NCBI RefSeq assembly: GCF_902459685.1
Contig: NZ_CABPSF010000003.1
Coordinates: forward strand, 248,001-312,000
Source: Pandoraea iniqua
Lineage (GTDB): Bacteria; Pseudomonadota; Gammaproteobacteria; Burkholderiales; Burkholderiaceae
Reading direction: 5' to 3'
DNA length: 64,000 bases
This document shows, one piece after another, positions 46,344 through 56,532 of this stretch (positions are counted from its first letter, which is position 1; every line of letters starts with the position of its first letter). The notes beneath the pieces were generated by a model. The model searched no databases and was not told where the DNA came from. It saw only the letters and a list, made by a program, of their open reading frames with translations. The position numbers and the translations under genes are program-made.

Positions 46344-47787
46344 CGCCATCGACCGGCGTCACGGGAAAGTGCAGGCGGAACTCGGTCCCGGCAATGGCAT
46401 CGCTGGTCGCCGTCACCGAGCCGGCATGCAGTTCCATGATCGATTTGACGATAGCAAGCCCCAAGCCAGTGCCCGTGGATCGCGCGGTTCCGGCGTTGTG
46501 GCGCGATGGGTCCACGCGATACAAGCGGTCGAAGATTCGGGGCAGGTGCACTTCGGGAATGACATCGCCCTGATTGTGCACGGCAATGTCAGCGCCGTCC
46601 GGAGAGGACGAGCAACGAATCGATAGCGTGCTGCCCGGGCGCGAGTGGCGAATCGCATTCGTCAGCAAGTTGGCGAGTGCGCGGCGCACCAACCCTCGGT
46701 CGACGGCACCCGTCGCGTTGCCGCTCACCTGAATCGTCAGACCACCCTCCTCGGCCATCGGCGCAAAGTCCTCGGCAATCGACGATGCCAATTCGTGCAG
46801 CGCCGTGGGCTCCCGCTGCAATTTCGCGTGAGCGGAATCGGCGCGCGCCAGAAATAGCATCGACGTGATCATGTGCGACAGCCGCTCGCACTCCTCGATG
46901 TTCGACGCGAGAATTGCTTTGTACTCCGCCGGCGTGCGCTCCCGCGACAGGGCAACCTGCGACTCGCCCATCAGGTTCGATAGCGGCGTGCGCAGGTCAT
47001 GCGCCAAATCGGAGGAGAACTGTGAAAGCCGCGTGAACGAATCGTTCAGCCGGGCGAGCATGCGATTGAATGCGTGCGACAGGTCGCGCAGTTCTGCCGG
47101 GGTGTCGTCGTCGGCCAGTGGCTGGCCAAGGCGTTCGCTCGACACTTGCTCCGCCGCCTGCGTCAGCGTACGCAAGGGTTTCAGCCCGATGGTCACCAGC
47201 CAGTACGCCATGGCGGCGACCAGCAGCGTGCCAACGATCAACGCCACCAAGGCCGTGAGCGCGAAGCTGGCCAGCACGTTGACCTGCTCTCTCGGGTCGA
47301 GCTGCACCACGATCATGACGTGCTCGCCACCTTGTCCGATGACGTCGTCCGCCGCCACATAACGCAACCGGACGCCCAACTCAGCGTTCGCGATCTTCTG
47401 AACATGGCGCTCATGCGGAATGCTGCGACTATCGACATAAGTCAGCGCCGTCGCCGGGGCGCGATAGCCCCGACTCGCGATCAACGTCTTGCCGCTCGCG
47501 TCGAGCACGGCAAAGTCGAGGTTCTGATGCCCATGCGTCGCGTCATACCAGCGGCGCGGATTCGCACCGATCTCCGACTTGTTCGTGATGCCTCGCAGCT
47601 CCGAGCGCAGCGAACTGACCGTGCCGAGAAGGTCCTGATGGGCGCGGGCGCGCAGCTGTTCCGCCAGTGCGAAGTACAGATACAAGCCCATGAGCGCCAG
47701 CACGGTGAACATGCAACCCGCGATAAACAGCGTGAGTCTGGCGCGCATCGACCGGGCATGCCGCAGCGGTTCCGCAGCGTTCGTCAT
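46315..47787 (-). CDS. czcS: heavy-metal sensor histidine kinase (CusS/CzcS-like)
   Basis: A 490-residue sensor kinase of the heavy-metal type. Two membrane helices (about 20-40 and 178-202) flank a periplasmic loop. A HAMP domain follows, then the HisKA box [14 protein letters not shown], and ATP-binding motifs including GTGLGLAIV. The ATG overlaps the regulator stop as ATGA. It is the last gene of the leftward czcCBARS operon. The periplasmic metal ligands cannot be assigned by eye. Confidence 0.82.
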   Translation of the reverse strand: MTNAAEPLRHARSMRARLTLFIAGCMFTVLALMGLYLYFALAEQLRARAHQDLLGTVSSLRSELRGITNKSEIGANPRRWYDATHGHQNLDFAVLDASGKTLIASRGYRAPATALTYVDSRSIPHERHVQKIANAELGVRLRYVAADDVIGQGGEHVMIVVQLDPREQVNVLASFALTALVALIVGTLLVAAMAYWLVTIGLKPLRTLTQAAEQVSSERLGQPLADDDTPAELRDLSHAFNRMLARLNDSFTRLSQFSSDLAHDLRTPLSNLMGESQVALSRERTPAEYKAILASNIEECERLSHMITSMLFLARADSAHAKLQREPTALHELASSIAEDFAPMAEEGGLTIQVSGNATGAVDRGLVRRALANLLTNAIRHSRPGSTLSIRCSSSPDGADIAVHNQGDVIPEVHLPRIFDRLYRVDPSRHNAGTARSTGTGLGLAIVKSIMELHAGSVTATSDAIAGTEFRLHFPVTPVDGVTSSVPRAL

Positions 47788-48467
47788 GATTCGCGGGGCT
47801 CGCGAAGTTCCAGCACGTAGCCCATGCCTCTGACGGTGTGAATCATCTTCGTGGCAAACGGATCGTCGATCTTGGCGCGCAAACGGCGCATCGTCACGTC
47901 GACGATATTGGTGTCGCTGTCAAAATTAACGTCCCACACCTGCGACGCAATCAGGCTTCTCGGCAGAATCTCGCCGTGGCGGCGCATCAGCAACGCCAGC
48001 AGCAGAAACTCCTTGGCCGTCAGCGTAATGCTCGTGCCTTGGCGCACCGCTTTGTGGCCGAGCAGATTCAATTCGAGATCGCCGATCTGCAAGACGTCGG
48101 GCTCGCGCGTGCGCCCGCGTCGCAAGAGGGTCCGCACGCGCGCCAGCAACTCGGCAAACGCGAACGGCTTCGTCATATAGTCGTCGGCGCCCAGATCAAG
48201 CCCCTTGATGCGCTCGTCGAGGTCGTCGCGCGCGGTCAGAAACAGCACCGGCGTGTGGCGTCGCGTCCGGAGTTCGGCCAGCACCTGCCAGCCGTCCTTG
48301 CCCGGCAACATGACGTCGAGGACCACGAGGTCGTACGCGAGCGTCGTGGCCATGTGAAGACCGTCAACACCGTCGACGGCTAGGTCGACGACATAGCCGG
48401 CCTCCGTCAGCCCCTTCTTGAGGTACTGCCCCGTCTTGTGCTCGTCCTCGACGACAAGAATGCGCAT
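47784..48467 (-). CDS. czcR: OmpR-family heavy-metal response regulator (CusR/CzcR-like)
   Basis: A 227-residue OmpR-type regulator. The acidic pocket is VVEDEHK, the phospho-acceptor [11 protein letters not shown], and the lysine is in MTKPFAF. The winged helix ends in VRGMGYVLE, as in CusR, CopR and CzcR. The start MRILVVEDE follows AGGA. It lies 26 bases after czcA. Its likely sites are the GGGGATTAC...TTTGTCAT boxes upstream of czcC and of the DUF4148 gene. Confidence 0.85.
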   Translation of the reverse strand: MRILVVEDEHKTGQYLKKGLTEAGYVVDLAVDGVDGLHMATTLAYDLVVLDVMLPGKDGWQVLAELRTRRHTPVLFLTARDDLDERIKGLDLGADDYMTKPFAFAELLARVRTLLRRGRTREPDVLQIGDLELNLLGHKAVRQGTSITLTAKEFLLLALLMRRHGEILPRSLIASQVWDVNFDSDTNIVDVTMRRLRAKIDDPFATKMIHTVRGMGYVLELREPRES

Positions 48468-48493
48468 TTCGTTCCTAAGGTGATGTTGAGCCA

Positions 48494-51400
48494 CTAACTC
48501 TGCCGGCGGAATTTACGTCCCATCCGGGCAACCCAACGATTTGCCGTCCCGCTCTGCGGCTCGCGCCGGCATACAGCGCGATAAAGCACGGGCAGCACCA
48601 GCAAGGTCAGCATGGTGGACGACAGAATGCCGCCAATGACGACGGTCGCCAGCGGGCGCTGCACCTCGGCACCCGTTCCGGTGGCAATCGCCATCGGAAC
48701 GAAACCGAGCGACGCGACCAGCGCCGTCATCAGCACCGGGCGCAGACGCGTCAGCGCGCCTTCGCGAACCGCCACATCGAGCGGGCTTCCGCCGTCTCGC
48801 AGATTCCGGATGAAGGATATCAGCACCAGCCCGTTGAGCACCGCTACGCCCGAAAGTGCGATAAAACCCACCGCCGCCGTGATAGAGAGCGGAATGCCGC
48901 GCAACCACAGCGCGACCAAGCCGCCGCTGAGCGCAAACGGAATGCCCGTGAACACGATCAGGCCGTCCCGCACGTTGTTGAACATGGCGAACAGCAGCGC
49001 AAACACCAGCAACAACGCCACCGGCACGACAATCTTCAAGCGGTCAGAGGCCGATTGCAACTGCTCGAACTGGCCGCCCCAAGCGGTCCAATACCCGGCG
49101 GGCAGCGCCACCTTCTCGATCTCGACGCGCGCATCTTCCACAAACGATCCCAGATCGCGGCCACGCACATTCGCACTCACCACAATCCGGCGTTTGCCGT
49201 TCTCGCGGCTGATCTGGTTCGGGCCCGGGCTCAAATCCAGCGTGGCGACTTCGGACAGCGGAATGAACGCGGCACGTTGCATTGCCGCGTCGCCCACGAC
49301 GCCGTCGCTGCGTGGCGTTGCCGTCGTTGCTGCGGGAAGCGAGATCGGCAGGCGCCGGATCGCATCGAGGTTCTCGCGCACGTTGTCCGACAGGCGCACA
49401 ACGATGCTGAACCGGCGGTCCCCCTGAAACAGCGTGCCCGCCGTTTGCCCGCCAAGTGCGGCCGCAACCGTATCCTGTACATCCGCGACGTTGATGCCGT
49501 AACGCGCAATCTTCGCCCGGTCGATGTTGATCGTGAGCATCGGCAGCCCGGACGTCTGTTCGACCTTGACTTCCGTCGCGCCCGGAATCGCCTGCAAACG
49601 CGTGCTCATGCGCCCGGCCACTTCGTTCAGCACGTTCATGTCGTCGCCGAAGATTTTGACGCCCACATCGCTGCGCACACCGGAAATCAACTCGTTGAAG
49701 CGAAGCTGGATCGGCTGCGAGAACTCGTAGTTGCTGCCCGGGATCGATTGCGCGACGCGGGTGACCTCTTCAATCAGTTGCTCACGCGTCTTGTTCGGAT
49801 CCGGCCATGCGCTCTTCGGCTTGAGCATGATGTAGCCATCGGAAATGTTCGGCGGCATCGGGTCCGAGGCGACCTCTGCCGTGCCGGTTCGCGCAAACAC
49901 GCGCTCGACTTCCGGCAACTGCGCAATCAACGCCTTCTCTAACTGCTGCTGCATCTGCACCGATTGCGTGAGACTCGTGCCGGGAATGCGCAGCGCCTGA
50001 ATCGAAAGATCGCCTTCGTTGAGATTCGGCATGAATTCGCTGCCCAGACGAGATGCCAGACTGAACGTCATGAGCACCGCAACGACCGCACCGGCCAGCA
50101 CGATGCGAGCGTTCCCGAAAGCCCAGTCGAGTGCGGGCTCGTACAAGCGCCGCGCCGCGCCCATGACACGGTTCTCTTTCTCCTCCACCCGGTTACCGAT
50201 AAAGGCCGCCACCGCCGCCGGAATGAACGTGACCGACAGCACCATAGCGGCGCCCAACGCCATGACCACGGTGATCGCCATCGGGTGGAACATCTTTCCT
50301 TCGACACCTGTGAGCGCAAAGATGGGCAGATAGACCACCATGATGATCGCCTGACCGAACAGCAACGGGCGTCTGGCTTCGCGCGCCGCGGCGTATACCT
50401 CGTGCAAGCGCTCCTGCATGGTGAGCGGGCGGCCATGCGCCTTCTGGGCATGCGCGAGCCGCAATACACAGTTCTCCACGATCACCACCGCCCCATCGAC
50501 GATGATGCCGAAGTCGAGCGCCCCGAGGCTCATCAGATTGGCGCTGACCCGGCCGGCCGCCATCCCGGTAAAGGTCATCAGCATGGACAACGGGATCACG
50601 AGCGCGGTGATCAGTGCAGCGCGCAGATTGCCGAGGAACAGGAAGAGGATGGCGATGACCAGCGCGGCGCCTTCCAGCAGGTTCTTCTTGACGGTTGCAA
50701 TCGCTTTTTCAACCAGCACGGTGCGGTCGTACACCGGAATGGCAGAGACGCCCGCGGGCAGGCTCTTGTTGATGGAGATCATCTTCTCCGACACGGCGCG
50801 CGATACGGTGCGGCTGTTCTCCCCGATCAGCATGAACACCGTGCCGAGCACGACCTCGCGGCCGTTCTCCGTGGCCGCGCCGGTGCGCAGCTCGCGCCCG
50901 AGCGAGACTTCCGCCACGTCCTTCACGCGTACCGGAACGCCGTTGACGTTGTTGAGGACGACGTTGCCGATGTCCTCTGCGTTTTCCACTTGTGCGGGCA
51001 CGCGAACCAGATACTGTTCGCCGCGCCGCTCGATGTAGCCCGCGCCGACGTTGGCGTTGTTGCGCTCCAACGCGCGCACAACGTCGGTAAACGTCAGGCC
51101 GTAAGCAATCAGCCGCGCCGGGTCCGGGGCAATCTGATATTCCTTGGCGAAGCCGCCGATTGTATTGATCTCGGTGACGCCGGGCACGCTGCGCAGTTGC
51201 GGCTTGATGATCCAGTCCTGCATTTCGCGCAGGTCGGTCGACGTGTAGGGCGTGTTGTCTGGCTTGCGCGCGTCGGGCGCCGCTTCGACCGTCCAGAGAT
51301 AGATTTCCCCCAGCCCGGTGGAAATGGGCCCCATCTCCGGGTTGATGCCGGCAGGCAATTTTTCGCGCGCCTGTGCGATCCGCTCGCCGACGAGTTGGCG

Positions 51401-51718
51401 GGCAAAATAGATGTCGGTGCCGTCCTTGAAGATGACCGTCACCTGCGACAGGCCATAGCGCGACATCGAGCGCGTCTGCTCGAGCCCCGGCAGCCCGGAC
51501 ATCGCGGTCTCGATCGGATACGTGACGCGTTGCTCCGCTTCGAGCGGCGAGTATCCCGGCACATTGGTGTTGACCTGCACCTGCACGTTGGTGATGTCAG
51601 GCACCGCGTCGATGGGCAGCCGCTGATAGGCGAAGACACCGGCAATGGCAACGGCGAGCGTGACGATCAGCACCAGCCAGCGGTGCGCAATCGAGAACTG
51701 AATAATGCGTTCGAACAT
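48494..51718 (-). CDS. czcA: CzcA-type heavy-metal RND efflux pump
   Basis: A 1074-residue RND transporter of the heavy-metal branch, exporting divalent cations by proton antiport. [16 protein letters not shown] and [16 protein letters not shown] are HME-RND hallmarks. The proton relay of CzcA is present in [17 protein letters not shown] (two Asp and one Glu), which favours Co/Zn/Cd over copper-type CusA. The full set of twelve membrane helices and two large periplasmic loops is present. It lies 17 bases after czcB. The exact metal range cannot be read from sequence. Confidence 0.88.
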   Translation of the reverse strand: MFERIIQFSIAHRWLVLIVTLAVAIAGVFAYQRLPIDAVPDITNVQVQVNTNVPGYSPLEAEQRVTYPIETAMSGLPGLEQTRSMSRYGLSQVTVIFKDGTDIYFARQLVGERIAQAREKLPAGINPEMGPISTGLGEIYLWTVEAAPDARKPDNTPYTSTDLREMQDWIIKPQLRSVPGVTEINTIGGFAKEYQIAPDPARLIAYGLTFTDVVRALERNNANVGAGYIERRGEQYLVRVPAQVENAEDIGNVVLNNVNGVPVRVKDVAEVSLGRELRTGAATENGREVVLGTVFMLIGENSRTVSRAVSEKMISINKSLPAGVSAIPVYDRTVLVEKAIATVKKNLLEGAALVIAILFLFLGNLRAALITALVIPLSMLMTFTGMAAGRVSANLMSLGALDFGIIVDGAVVIVENCVLRLAHAQKAHGRPLTMQERLHEVYAAAREARRPLLFGQAIIMVVYLPIFALTGVEGKMFHPMAITVVMALGAAMVLSVTFIPAAVAAFIGNRVEEKENRVMGAARRLYEPALDWAFGNARIVLAGAVVAVLMTFSLASRLGSEFMPNLNEGDLSIQALRIPGTSLTQSVQMQQQLEKALIAQLPEVERVFARTGTAEVASDPMPPNISDGYIMLKPKSAWPDPNKTREQLIEEVTRVAQSIPGSNYEFSQPIQLRFNELISGVRSDVGVKIFGDDMNVLNEVAGRMSTRLQAIPGATEVKVEQTSGLPMLTINIDRAKIARYGINVADVQDTVAAALGGQTAGTLFQGDRRFSIVVRLSDNVRENLDAIRRLPISLPAATTATPRSDGVVGDAAMQRAAFIPLSEVATLDLSPGPNQISRENGKRRIVVSANVRGRDLGSFVEDARVEIEKVALPAGYWTAWGGQFEQLQSASDRLKIVVPVALLLVFALLFAMFNNVRDGLIVFTGIPFALSGGLVALWLRGIPLSITAAVGFIALSGVAVLNGLVLISFIRNLRDGGSPLDVAVREGALTRLRPVLMTALVASLGFVPMAIATGTGAEVQRPLATVVIGGILSSTMLTLLVLPVLYRAVCRREPQSGTANRWVARMGRKFRRQS

Positions 51719-51735
51719 GCGTCTGGCTCCGGGGC

Positions 51736-53016
51736 TCAGTGGCTGTGCTCAGCCGTGCTCTTGCCGAGTTCGGCCTTTAGCACGAAGCTGTTGGCGGCCA
51801 CATAGGGGGTGTCGGGCGCCAGCCCGCTGACGATTTCGACGTGCGTGTCGTCGCGGCGCCCGGTCTTCACGGGCGTGGCGACAAACCCCTGCACCGTCTT
51901 GACGAAGACGACCGTGCGGCCTTCGACGGTCTGAATCGCGGTCTCGGCAACCGCCACCGGCACGTTGACCTGACTCGTGCCGATGAAGACATTCACGAAC
52001 ACGCCGGGACGCCACAGGCGGTCCGGGTTCTCAAGCGATACCCGGGCCTTGGCGGTGCGGGTCTGTTCGCCCAGCAGCGAGCCGACATAGGCCACCGTGC
52101 CCTTCGCCTGCGAATCGAAAGCGGTCGAGCGCACAGTCACGGGGGTGCCCACGCGTACCACACCGAGCGATTGCGACGGCACGGCGATTTCCGCCCACAC
52201 CGTGCCCATGTCGGACAGCGTGAACAGGTTGGCCGTCTCCGTGACCGCTTCGCCCAGCGCTGCGTGCTTCTCCACGACGGTGCCGTCGAACGGTGCGCGC
52301 AGCTCGATCCGGTTCAACCCGTCACCGGACGCAGCGCCTGCCCCCACGGCACTCAACTTTTGCCGGGCATTGCGCACCGCAATGTCCGCTTCCCGCAAGG
52401 ACTGCTGCGCGGCAATGAAGTCCTGCTCCGCCGAGATTTTTTCTTCCCACAGCATTTTTTCGCGCTCGTACGTCTTGAGCGCACCCGCCCGGCGCTCCTG
52501 CGCGGTGAGCAGTTCCGCACGCTGTTCCGACACTTGTGTGCTGGACAGCACCGCAAGGACATCACCGCGTTTGACCTGCTGCCCGAGACTCACATTGACG
52601 CGCTCGACCACCCCCGGCACCCGTGGCACCACATGCGCCGTGCGGTCTTCGTTGAAGCGAACCTCGCCGGGTAATTCCATTTGTTCGGAAATCTGAGCGG
52701 CCGCCGCTGTCTTGATCTCGATGCCCGCAGCGGCTTGCTGCGCGTCGGTCAGCGTCACACGCTCTTCGTCACCGGACTTGGCCTCGCCGGCGTGATCCTT
52801 ATGGTCGTCATCGCCCTCACCATGCGCCGCGCCTGATGCCTTCTCGTCATCATGGTCATCGTGGTTGGCTTGCGCGTCCTGCGTCGCTGCATTGGCGGCC
52901 TTCGGGTCGGACGCCGATGGCGATTGACGCCCGTCGGCACGAATGACGCTGACACCGATACCCACACACAGTGCGGCGATGCCGCCAAAAACGATCCACT
53001 TCTTTGCTCGTTGCAC
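51736..53016 (-). CDS. czcB: CzcB-type membrane-fusion protein
   Basis: A 426-residue periplasmic adaptor. An N-terminal membrane anchor is followed by a His/Asp-rich stretch (HDDHDDEK, GDDDHKDHAGE), likely metal-binding as in CzcB. Next come lipoyl and hairpin domains (PGVVERVNVSLGQQVKRGDV, RIELRAPFDGTV), beta-barrel parts, and the C-terminal tail HSH. The protein joins CzcA to the outer-membrane CzcC. It starts nine bases after czcC. Confidence 0.87.
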   Translation of the reverse strand: MQRAKKWIVFGGIAALCVGIGVSVIRADGRQSPSASDPKAANAATQDAQANHDDHDDEKASGAAHGEGDDDHKDHAGEAKSGDEERVTLTDAQQAAAGIEIKTAAAAQISEQMELPGEVRFNEDRTAHVVPRVPGVVERVNVSLGQQVKRGDVLAVLSSTQVSEQRAELLTAQERRAGALKTYEREKMLWEEKISAEQDFIAAQQSLREADIAVRNARQKLSAVGAGAASGDGLNRIELRAPFDGTVVEKHAALGEAVTETANLFTLSDMGTVWAEIAVPSQSLGVVRVGTPVTVRSTAFDSQAKGTVAYVGSLLGEQTRTAKARVSLENPDRLWRPGVFVNVFIGTSQVNVPVAVAETAIQTVEGRTVVFVKTVQGFVATPVKTGRRDDTHVEIVSGLAPDTPYVAANSFVLKAELGKSTAEHSH

Positions 53017-53025
53017 GAGGATTCC

Positions 53026-54327
53026 TCACTGATATTGCGGTTGGGTCAGACGATCGGCCGACAGCAGCGGTACGCCATCGACGCTGCCACCCACGGCAAG
53101 CCCGACGGTGGCGTAGGCGCTGTACGCGCCGGCGACAGAGGTGATGTATTGAGAACGCGCCATCGCGAGCGTGCGTTGGGCATCGAGCACGTCGAGGAAG
53201 CCGAACTTCCCGAGCAGGAAGCCACGGCGCGTGGCGTCGTAGGCGCTCTGCGCCTGCGGCAAGATGTCTTCACGGAGCCTGCGGGCGGCCTCGCGTGCCG
53301 CCGTGAATTCCGCGTAGGCGCTCGTGAGCGTCTGCTGCTGTTGCTGGCGAACCCCGAGGTAAGCGTCACGTGCGATGTCGGCGCGTTGCGCGGCTTCCAG
53401 CGTGGCGCCGCGCCGGATGTCGAAAATCGGCAAAGGGATCGAGAGCCCGACGACCGCCTGATTGTCCGTGCGAGCCCCGTCGGTCACACGCTTCAGACCG
53501 AGGGTGACGCTCAGGTCAGGGATGCGCTGAGCGCGCTCCAGTTTCGCGAGTGCGTCACGACGCTGGATCTCCTCGCTTGCCGAGCGCACCGCAGGCGTGG
53601 TGTCGAGCGCCGCCGCGAGGCGTGACCATTCCGGCAGCATCGGCAACGACTCCAGACTGCCGGACAGCGTGCCGGGCAACTGCCCTTCGCCCACGCTCAG
53701 CACCTGCGCGAGTCGTGCGCGGGCGCGATCTCGCGCGGCATTCGCACTGGCCAGTTCGATCTGTGCATTGTTGGCCGCGATTTGTGCACGCCCTTCATCC
53801 ACGGGCGAGACCTTGCCGGCTTTCACGCGCCGCTGCACCGCCACGTAAGTTTCCTGCGCAATGGTGGCCGTCTGCGTGGCCAGCTCGACCAGCTCCGTGC
53901 TTGCCAGCGTCTCGAAATAACGCACGACGACCTCGCTGCGCACCGAGGCTTCGCTCGCTTGTGCGTCCAGCTCGGCGGCTCGCTGAGCGGCGGATCCGGC
54001 CTCGACACGCCATTGGCGCTGTCCACCGAGTTCGATCGGCTGCGTCAGTTGGGTCGTGGTCGTGCGCGCGGTGCTGCGGAAGTCCTCCTGAAGGACTGAC
54101 AGCGCCGGATTCGGCCGCGCACCGGCTTGTATCAGCGCGCTCGACTGCGCATCGATCTCGCGTCGCGCGACTTTCAGGCCGATGTTGTTCTCGAGCGCGC
54201 TCTGCATGGCTTGCGCCAGCGTAAGCGAGGTAACGGCGCCGGGTGCGCTGACGGCGGGTTGTGCATTTGCCGGGGCGATGCCGAGCAACAGCACGGCAAC
54301 ACACGTCGCGTAGAGGGTGGTCTTCAT
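53026..54327 (-). CDS. czcC: CzcC-type outer-membrane efflux channel
   Basis: A 433-residue TolC-family channel. The signal peptide ends APANAQ. Paired helical repeats show LTLAQAMQSALENNIGLKVA and VVRYFETLASTELVELATQT. The start at MKTTLYAT was chosen because it begins a normal signal peptide; longer frames upstream have no ribosome binding site. It is the first gene of the leftward operon. The putative CzcR box lies about 150 bases upstream. Confidence 0.84.
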   Translation of the reverse strand: MKTTLYATCVAVLLLGIAPANAQPAVSAPGAVTSLTLAQAMQSALENNIGLKVARREIDAQSSALIQAGARPNPALSVLQEDFRSTARTTTTQLTQPIELGGQRQWRVEAGSAAQRAAELDAQASEASVRSEVVVRYFETLASTELVELATQTATIAQETYVAVQRRVKAGKVSPVDEGRAQIAANNAQIELASANAARDRARARLAQVLSVGEGQLPGTLSGSLESLPMLPEWSRLAAALDTTPAVRSASEEIQRRDALAKLERAQRIPDLSVTLGLKRVTDGARTDNQAVVGLSIPLPIFDIRRGATLEAAQRADIARDAYLGVRQQQQQTLTSAYAEFTAAREAARRLREDILPQAQSAYDATRRGFLLGKFGFLDVLDAQRTLAMARSQYITSVAGAYSAYATVGLAVGGSVDGVPLLSADRLTQPQYQ

Positions 54328-54438
54328 GGGCGCAGAGAGAGCCGACGCGCAAGCGAGAAACGATCCGGCAATCCGGCGGATCTGCGAGCGCTGGCGGACA
54401 GGGAAAGGAAGCCCGGTCATGAGAGACCGGACAGCGGG

Positions 54439-54494
54439 CATCGTAAGCACCCGCCGCGATCACCAACATGAAACGGGGATTACATTTTTGTCAT
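54439..54494 (-). promoter_or_regulatory. predicted CzcR-responsive promoter of czcCBARS
   Basis: The block holds CATCGTAAGCA (54439-54449) and, 36 bases away, GGGGATTACATTTTTGTCAT (54475-54494). Both pieces recur with the same spacing at 55445-55500. On the minus strand the box reads ATGACAAAAATGTAATCCCC, an imperfect inverted repeat, and TACGAT could be the -10 box downstream. Confidence 0.55.
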
Positions 54495-54513
54495 CTTCAG
54501 ACGACTGTGGCCA

Positions 54514-55047
54514 TCAGGGATGCTCGCTGCCGTCCGATGCCCGGGCGAGCCGTGCCCCGGCAACGGCCTGTTGACCTGCCACTGCCGGCATCGGGTAAAT
54601 GGCGCCGTACATGGTGTTCAGCCACTGCGTCAGACGTAGTTCGGCGAAGTACATCTGACCGCCTTCAAGACGCAGGCTGCGACCGAACGTGCCGTCTGCC
54701 TGCCCGGTGAACTCGTGCTCGCCCGGTGGAAGATCGAGGACGAGATAGGTCATGGGCGCGAGATCGCCGGCGTGCGTGCTGCCGACGTCCACCGGCGTCG
54801 TGCGCCGGGGATCCGTCGTGCGCGAGCGTACGAGATAGACGCGAGCGACATCGGCGGGCGGCGGCACGAACGTCTTGGCTTGGCCATCGGCGGCGAGACT
54901 CTCCATCGGCACCGAGATGCATTGCGATGGCTTGCCTAACCAGCGGCATGGAACGAAGGCCTCAGCCTGCGCGCCCTGCGCTGTTGCGGACAGCGCGATA
55001 GCCATGAGCGTCGCGGCGGGAGCGAAAGAAAGGAGACGCCGACGCAT
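54514..55047 (-). CDS. exported DUF2846-like protein
   Basis: A 177-residue exported protein. The signal peptide ends TAQGAQAE. The mature part has VARVYLVRSRTTDP, APMTYLVLDLPPGEHEF and QMYFAELRLTQWL, similar to DUF2846 proteins, which display a small beta-sandwich. A cysteine pair is seen in VPCRWLGKPSQC. It starts four bases after the DUF4148 stop. It is probably part of the same metal-responsive unit; the function is unknown. Confidence 0.6.
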   Translation of the reverse strand: MRRRLLSFAPAATLMAIALSATAQGAQAEAFVPCRWLGKPSQCISVPMESLAADGQAKTFVPPPADVARVYLVRSRTTDPRRTTPVDVGSTHAGDLAPMTYLVLDLPPGEHEFTGQADGTFGRSLRLEGGQMYFAELRLTQWLNTMYGAIYPMPAVAGQQAVAGARLARASDGSEHP

Positions 55048-55051
55048 ACCG

Positions 55052-55381
55052 TCACTCGACCAAAGGCAGTTTCGGATACACCGAATCGGGCTGGTTCAGC
55101 AGGCCTTGTTCTGCCGCGGCTTCCAGCTCTTTCTGCACTTGCTCGCGGGTCATTTTCGAAGACGACTGCGTACCTTGCAGTGCCTTGAGATTCGACGGCA
55201 CCGGCACGCCATTGGCATGCATGTCCTTCAGTTGTTTCGCCACATCGTCGCGCGACACGGCCGGTCCGGTATCGGTGGCGAACGGCGGCACATTGTTGTC
55301 GTAACGGGCAGTGGCCTGCACAGACAAAGACAGCAACGCGCCGGCACTGAGGGTGGAGATGACGAGGATGCGTTTGATCAT
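55052..55381 (-). CDS. DUF4148 small exported protein
   Basis: A 109-residue DUF4148 protein, a family common in Burkholderiales. The signal peptide ends SVQATA. The mature part contains SRDDVAKQLKDMHANGVPV, the typical EV/DVxxxLxxLxxxG repeat, and MTREQVQKELEAAAEQGL. An AAGGGG precedes the ATG. A copy of the czc promoter block lies 64-119 bases upstream, which suggests metal control. The function is unknown. Confidence 0.75.
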   Translation of the reverse strand: MIKRILVISTLSAGALLSLSVQATARYDNNVPPFATDTGPAVSRDDVAKQLKDMHANGVPVPSNLKALQGTQSSSKMTREQVQKELEAAAEQGLLNQPDSVYPKLPLVE

Positions 55382-55444
55382 GGTGGTACCCCTTGGGTTG
55401 AGATGACTCGGGAAGACATCAGTCCCTGTGGAACTGTTGGGTAC

Positions 55445-55511
55445 CATCGTAAGCAGCCGCAGCAAACAGCAAGATGAACCGGGGATTACTAATTTGTCAT
55501 GAAGATGACAA
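55445..55511 (-). promoter_or_regulatory. second copy of the czc promoter block
   Basis: CATCGTAAGCA (55445-55455) and GGGGATTACTAATTTGTCAT (55481-55500) keep the 36-base spacing of the block before czcC. Here TTGTCAT-GAAG-ATGACAA (55494-55511) forms a perfect inverted repeat. The remaining bases up to the gene at 55678 hold nothing else recognisable. Confidence 0.55.
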
Positions 55512-55677
55512 GGAGCGACAAGCCAAAGATGACCATCGCATGACGCGTCAATCGATGCTCACACCGGGCGAATTCATGACCTATAGTCGTTACTCCGGCA
55601 GCGCCGGATAGCCCCCTCCCGCCGGCAGGCTATGCGTCGAACATTCGCTGGCGAACAGCATCGACTAGGAGCAGAGC

Positions 55678-56376
55678 ATGAGCGATAAACCGACAGTCAT
55701 TCTGGTTCACGGTTTCTGGGGAGGCGCGGCCCATTGGGCGAAGGTCATTGTCGAACTGACGCGCAAAGGCTATACGTCGATTCACGCGGTTGAAATGCCA
55801 CTCACGTCGCTCGCCGACGACGCCGAGCGTACGCGCAAGATGATCGCGCAGCAGAAAGGTCCGGTCCTGCTCGTCGGCCACTCGTATGGCGGCGCCGTGA
55901 TCACCGAAGCTGGCGATCAGCCCAATGTGATCGGGCTTGTCTATATCGCCGCGTTCGCCCCCGACGCCGGCGAAAGCCCGGGCGGCATCACCGAGCAGCA
56001 TCCCCCCGTCGCGGTGCCGAATCTGGCGCCGGACAGCGATGGCTATCTGTGGATCAAGCCCGATAAATTTCACGAGAGCTTCTGTCAGGATCTGACGCCG
56101 GAAGAAGGCCTCGTGATGGCGGTGACGCAGAAGGCCCCCCTCGCATCGACCTTCGGCGACACGATTACGTCACCGGCGTGGAAGAAGAAGCCTTCGTGGT
56201 ACCAGATCTCCAGCGACGACCGGATGATCGCGCCGGAAAACGAAGCGAAGATGGCCGCGCGGCTCAATGCGAGAAAGGTGATCACGCTGGCCGCGAGTCA
56301 TGCGTCGCTGGCATCGAAGCCGGTCGACGTCGCCGCGTTGATCGACGAGGCCGCCTCGACGCTTGCCAACACCTGA
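55678..56376 (+). CDS. alpha/beta hydrolase
   Basis: A 232-residue cytosolic alpha/beta hydrolase of the small salicylate-esterase/MenH-like type. The oxyanion loop is LVHGFWGGAAHW, the nucleophile GHSYGG, and the histidine AASHASL near the C terminus. AGGAG precedes the ATG. It has no exported signal. It is the first of several rightward genes, but 156 bases separate it from the amidase, so it may stand alone. The substrate is unknown. Confidence 0.8.
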   Translation: MSDKPTVILVHGFWGGAAHWAKVIVELTRKGYTSIHAVEMPLTSLADDAERTRKMIAQQKGPVLLVGHSYGGAVITEAGDQPNVIGLVYIAAFAPDAGESPGGITEQHPPVAVPNLAPDSDGYLWIKPDKFHESFCQDLTPEEGLVMAVTQKAPLASTFGDTITSPAWKKKPSWYQISSDDRMIAPENEAKMAARLNARKVITLAASHASLASKPVDVAALIDEAASTLANT

Positions 56377-56532
56377 AGGCTTCCCATGACGGGCACCCCC
56401 AAAGCGCGGCGCTGAACCGGGGTTAACGTTAGTTCCTCCCAGCAACAGAGAACGTGTCAAACGCTCCTAATCGTCGGGTTTTGTCGGGCACTACCATGAC
56501 TTCACCCTAAAACGAAAATCAGGAGACATGGC

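Noticed and set aside
48494-51718. Copper-specific CusA as name for the RND pump
   Set aside because: The Asp/Asp/Glu proton relay of CzcA is present, and CzcB carries a His/Asp-rich head; the zinc/cobalt/cadmium branch fits better.
49964-51805. 613-codon open frame on the plus strand across czcA
   Set aside because: It is an antisense shadow of a high-GC gene. czcA has full family motifs and codon bias on the minus strand; the antisense product is Arg/His-rich without any motif.
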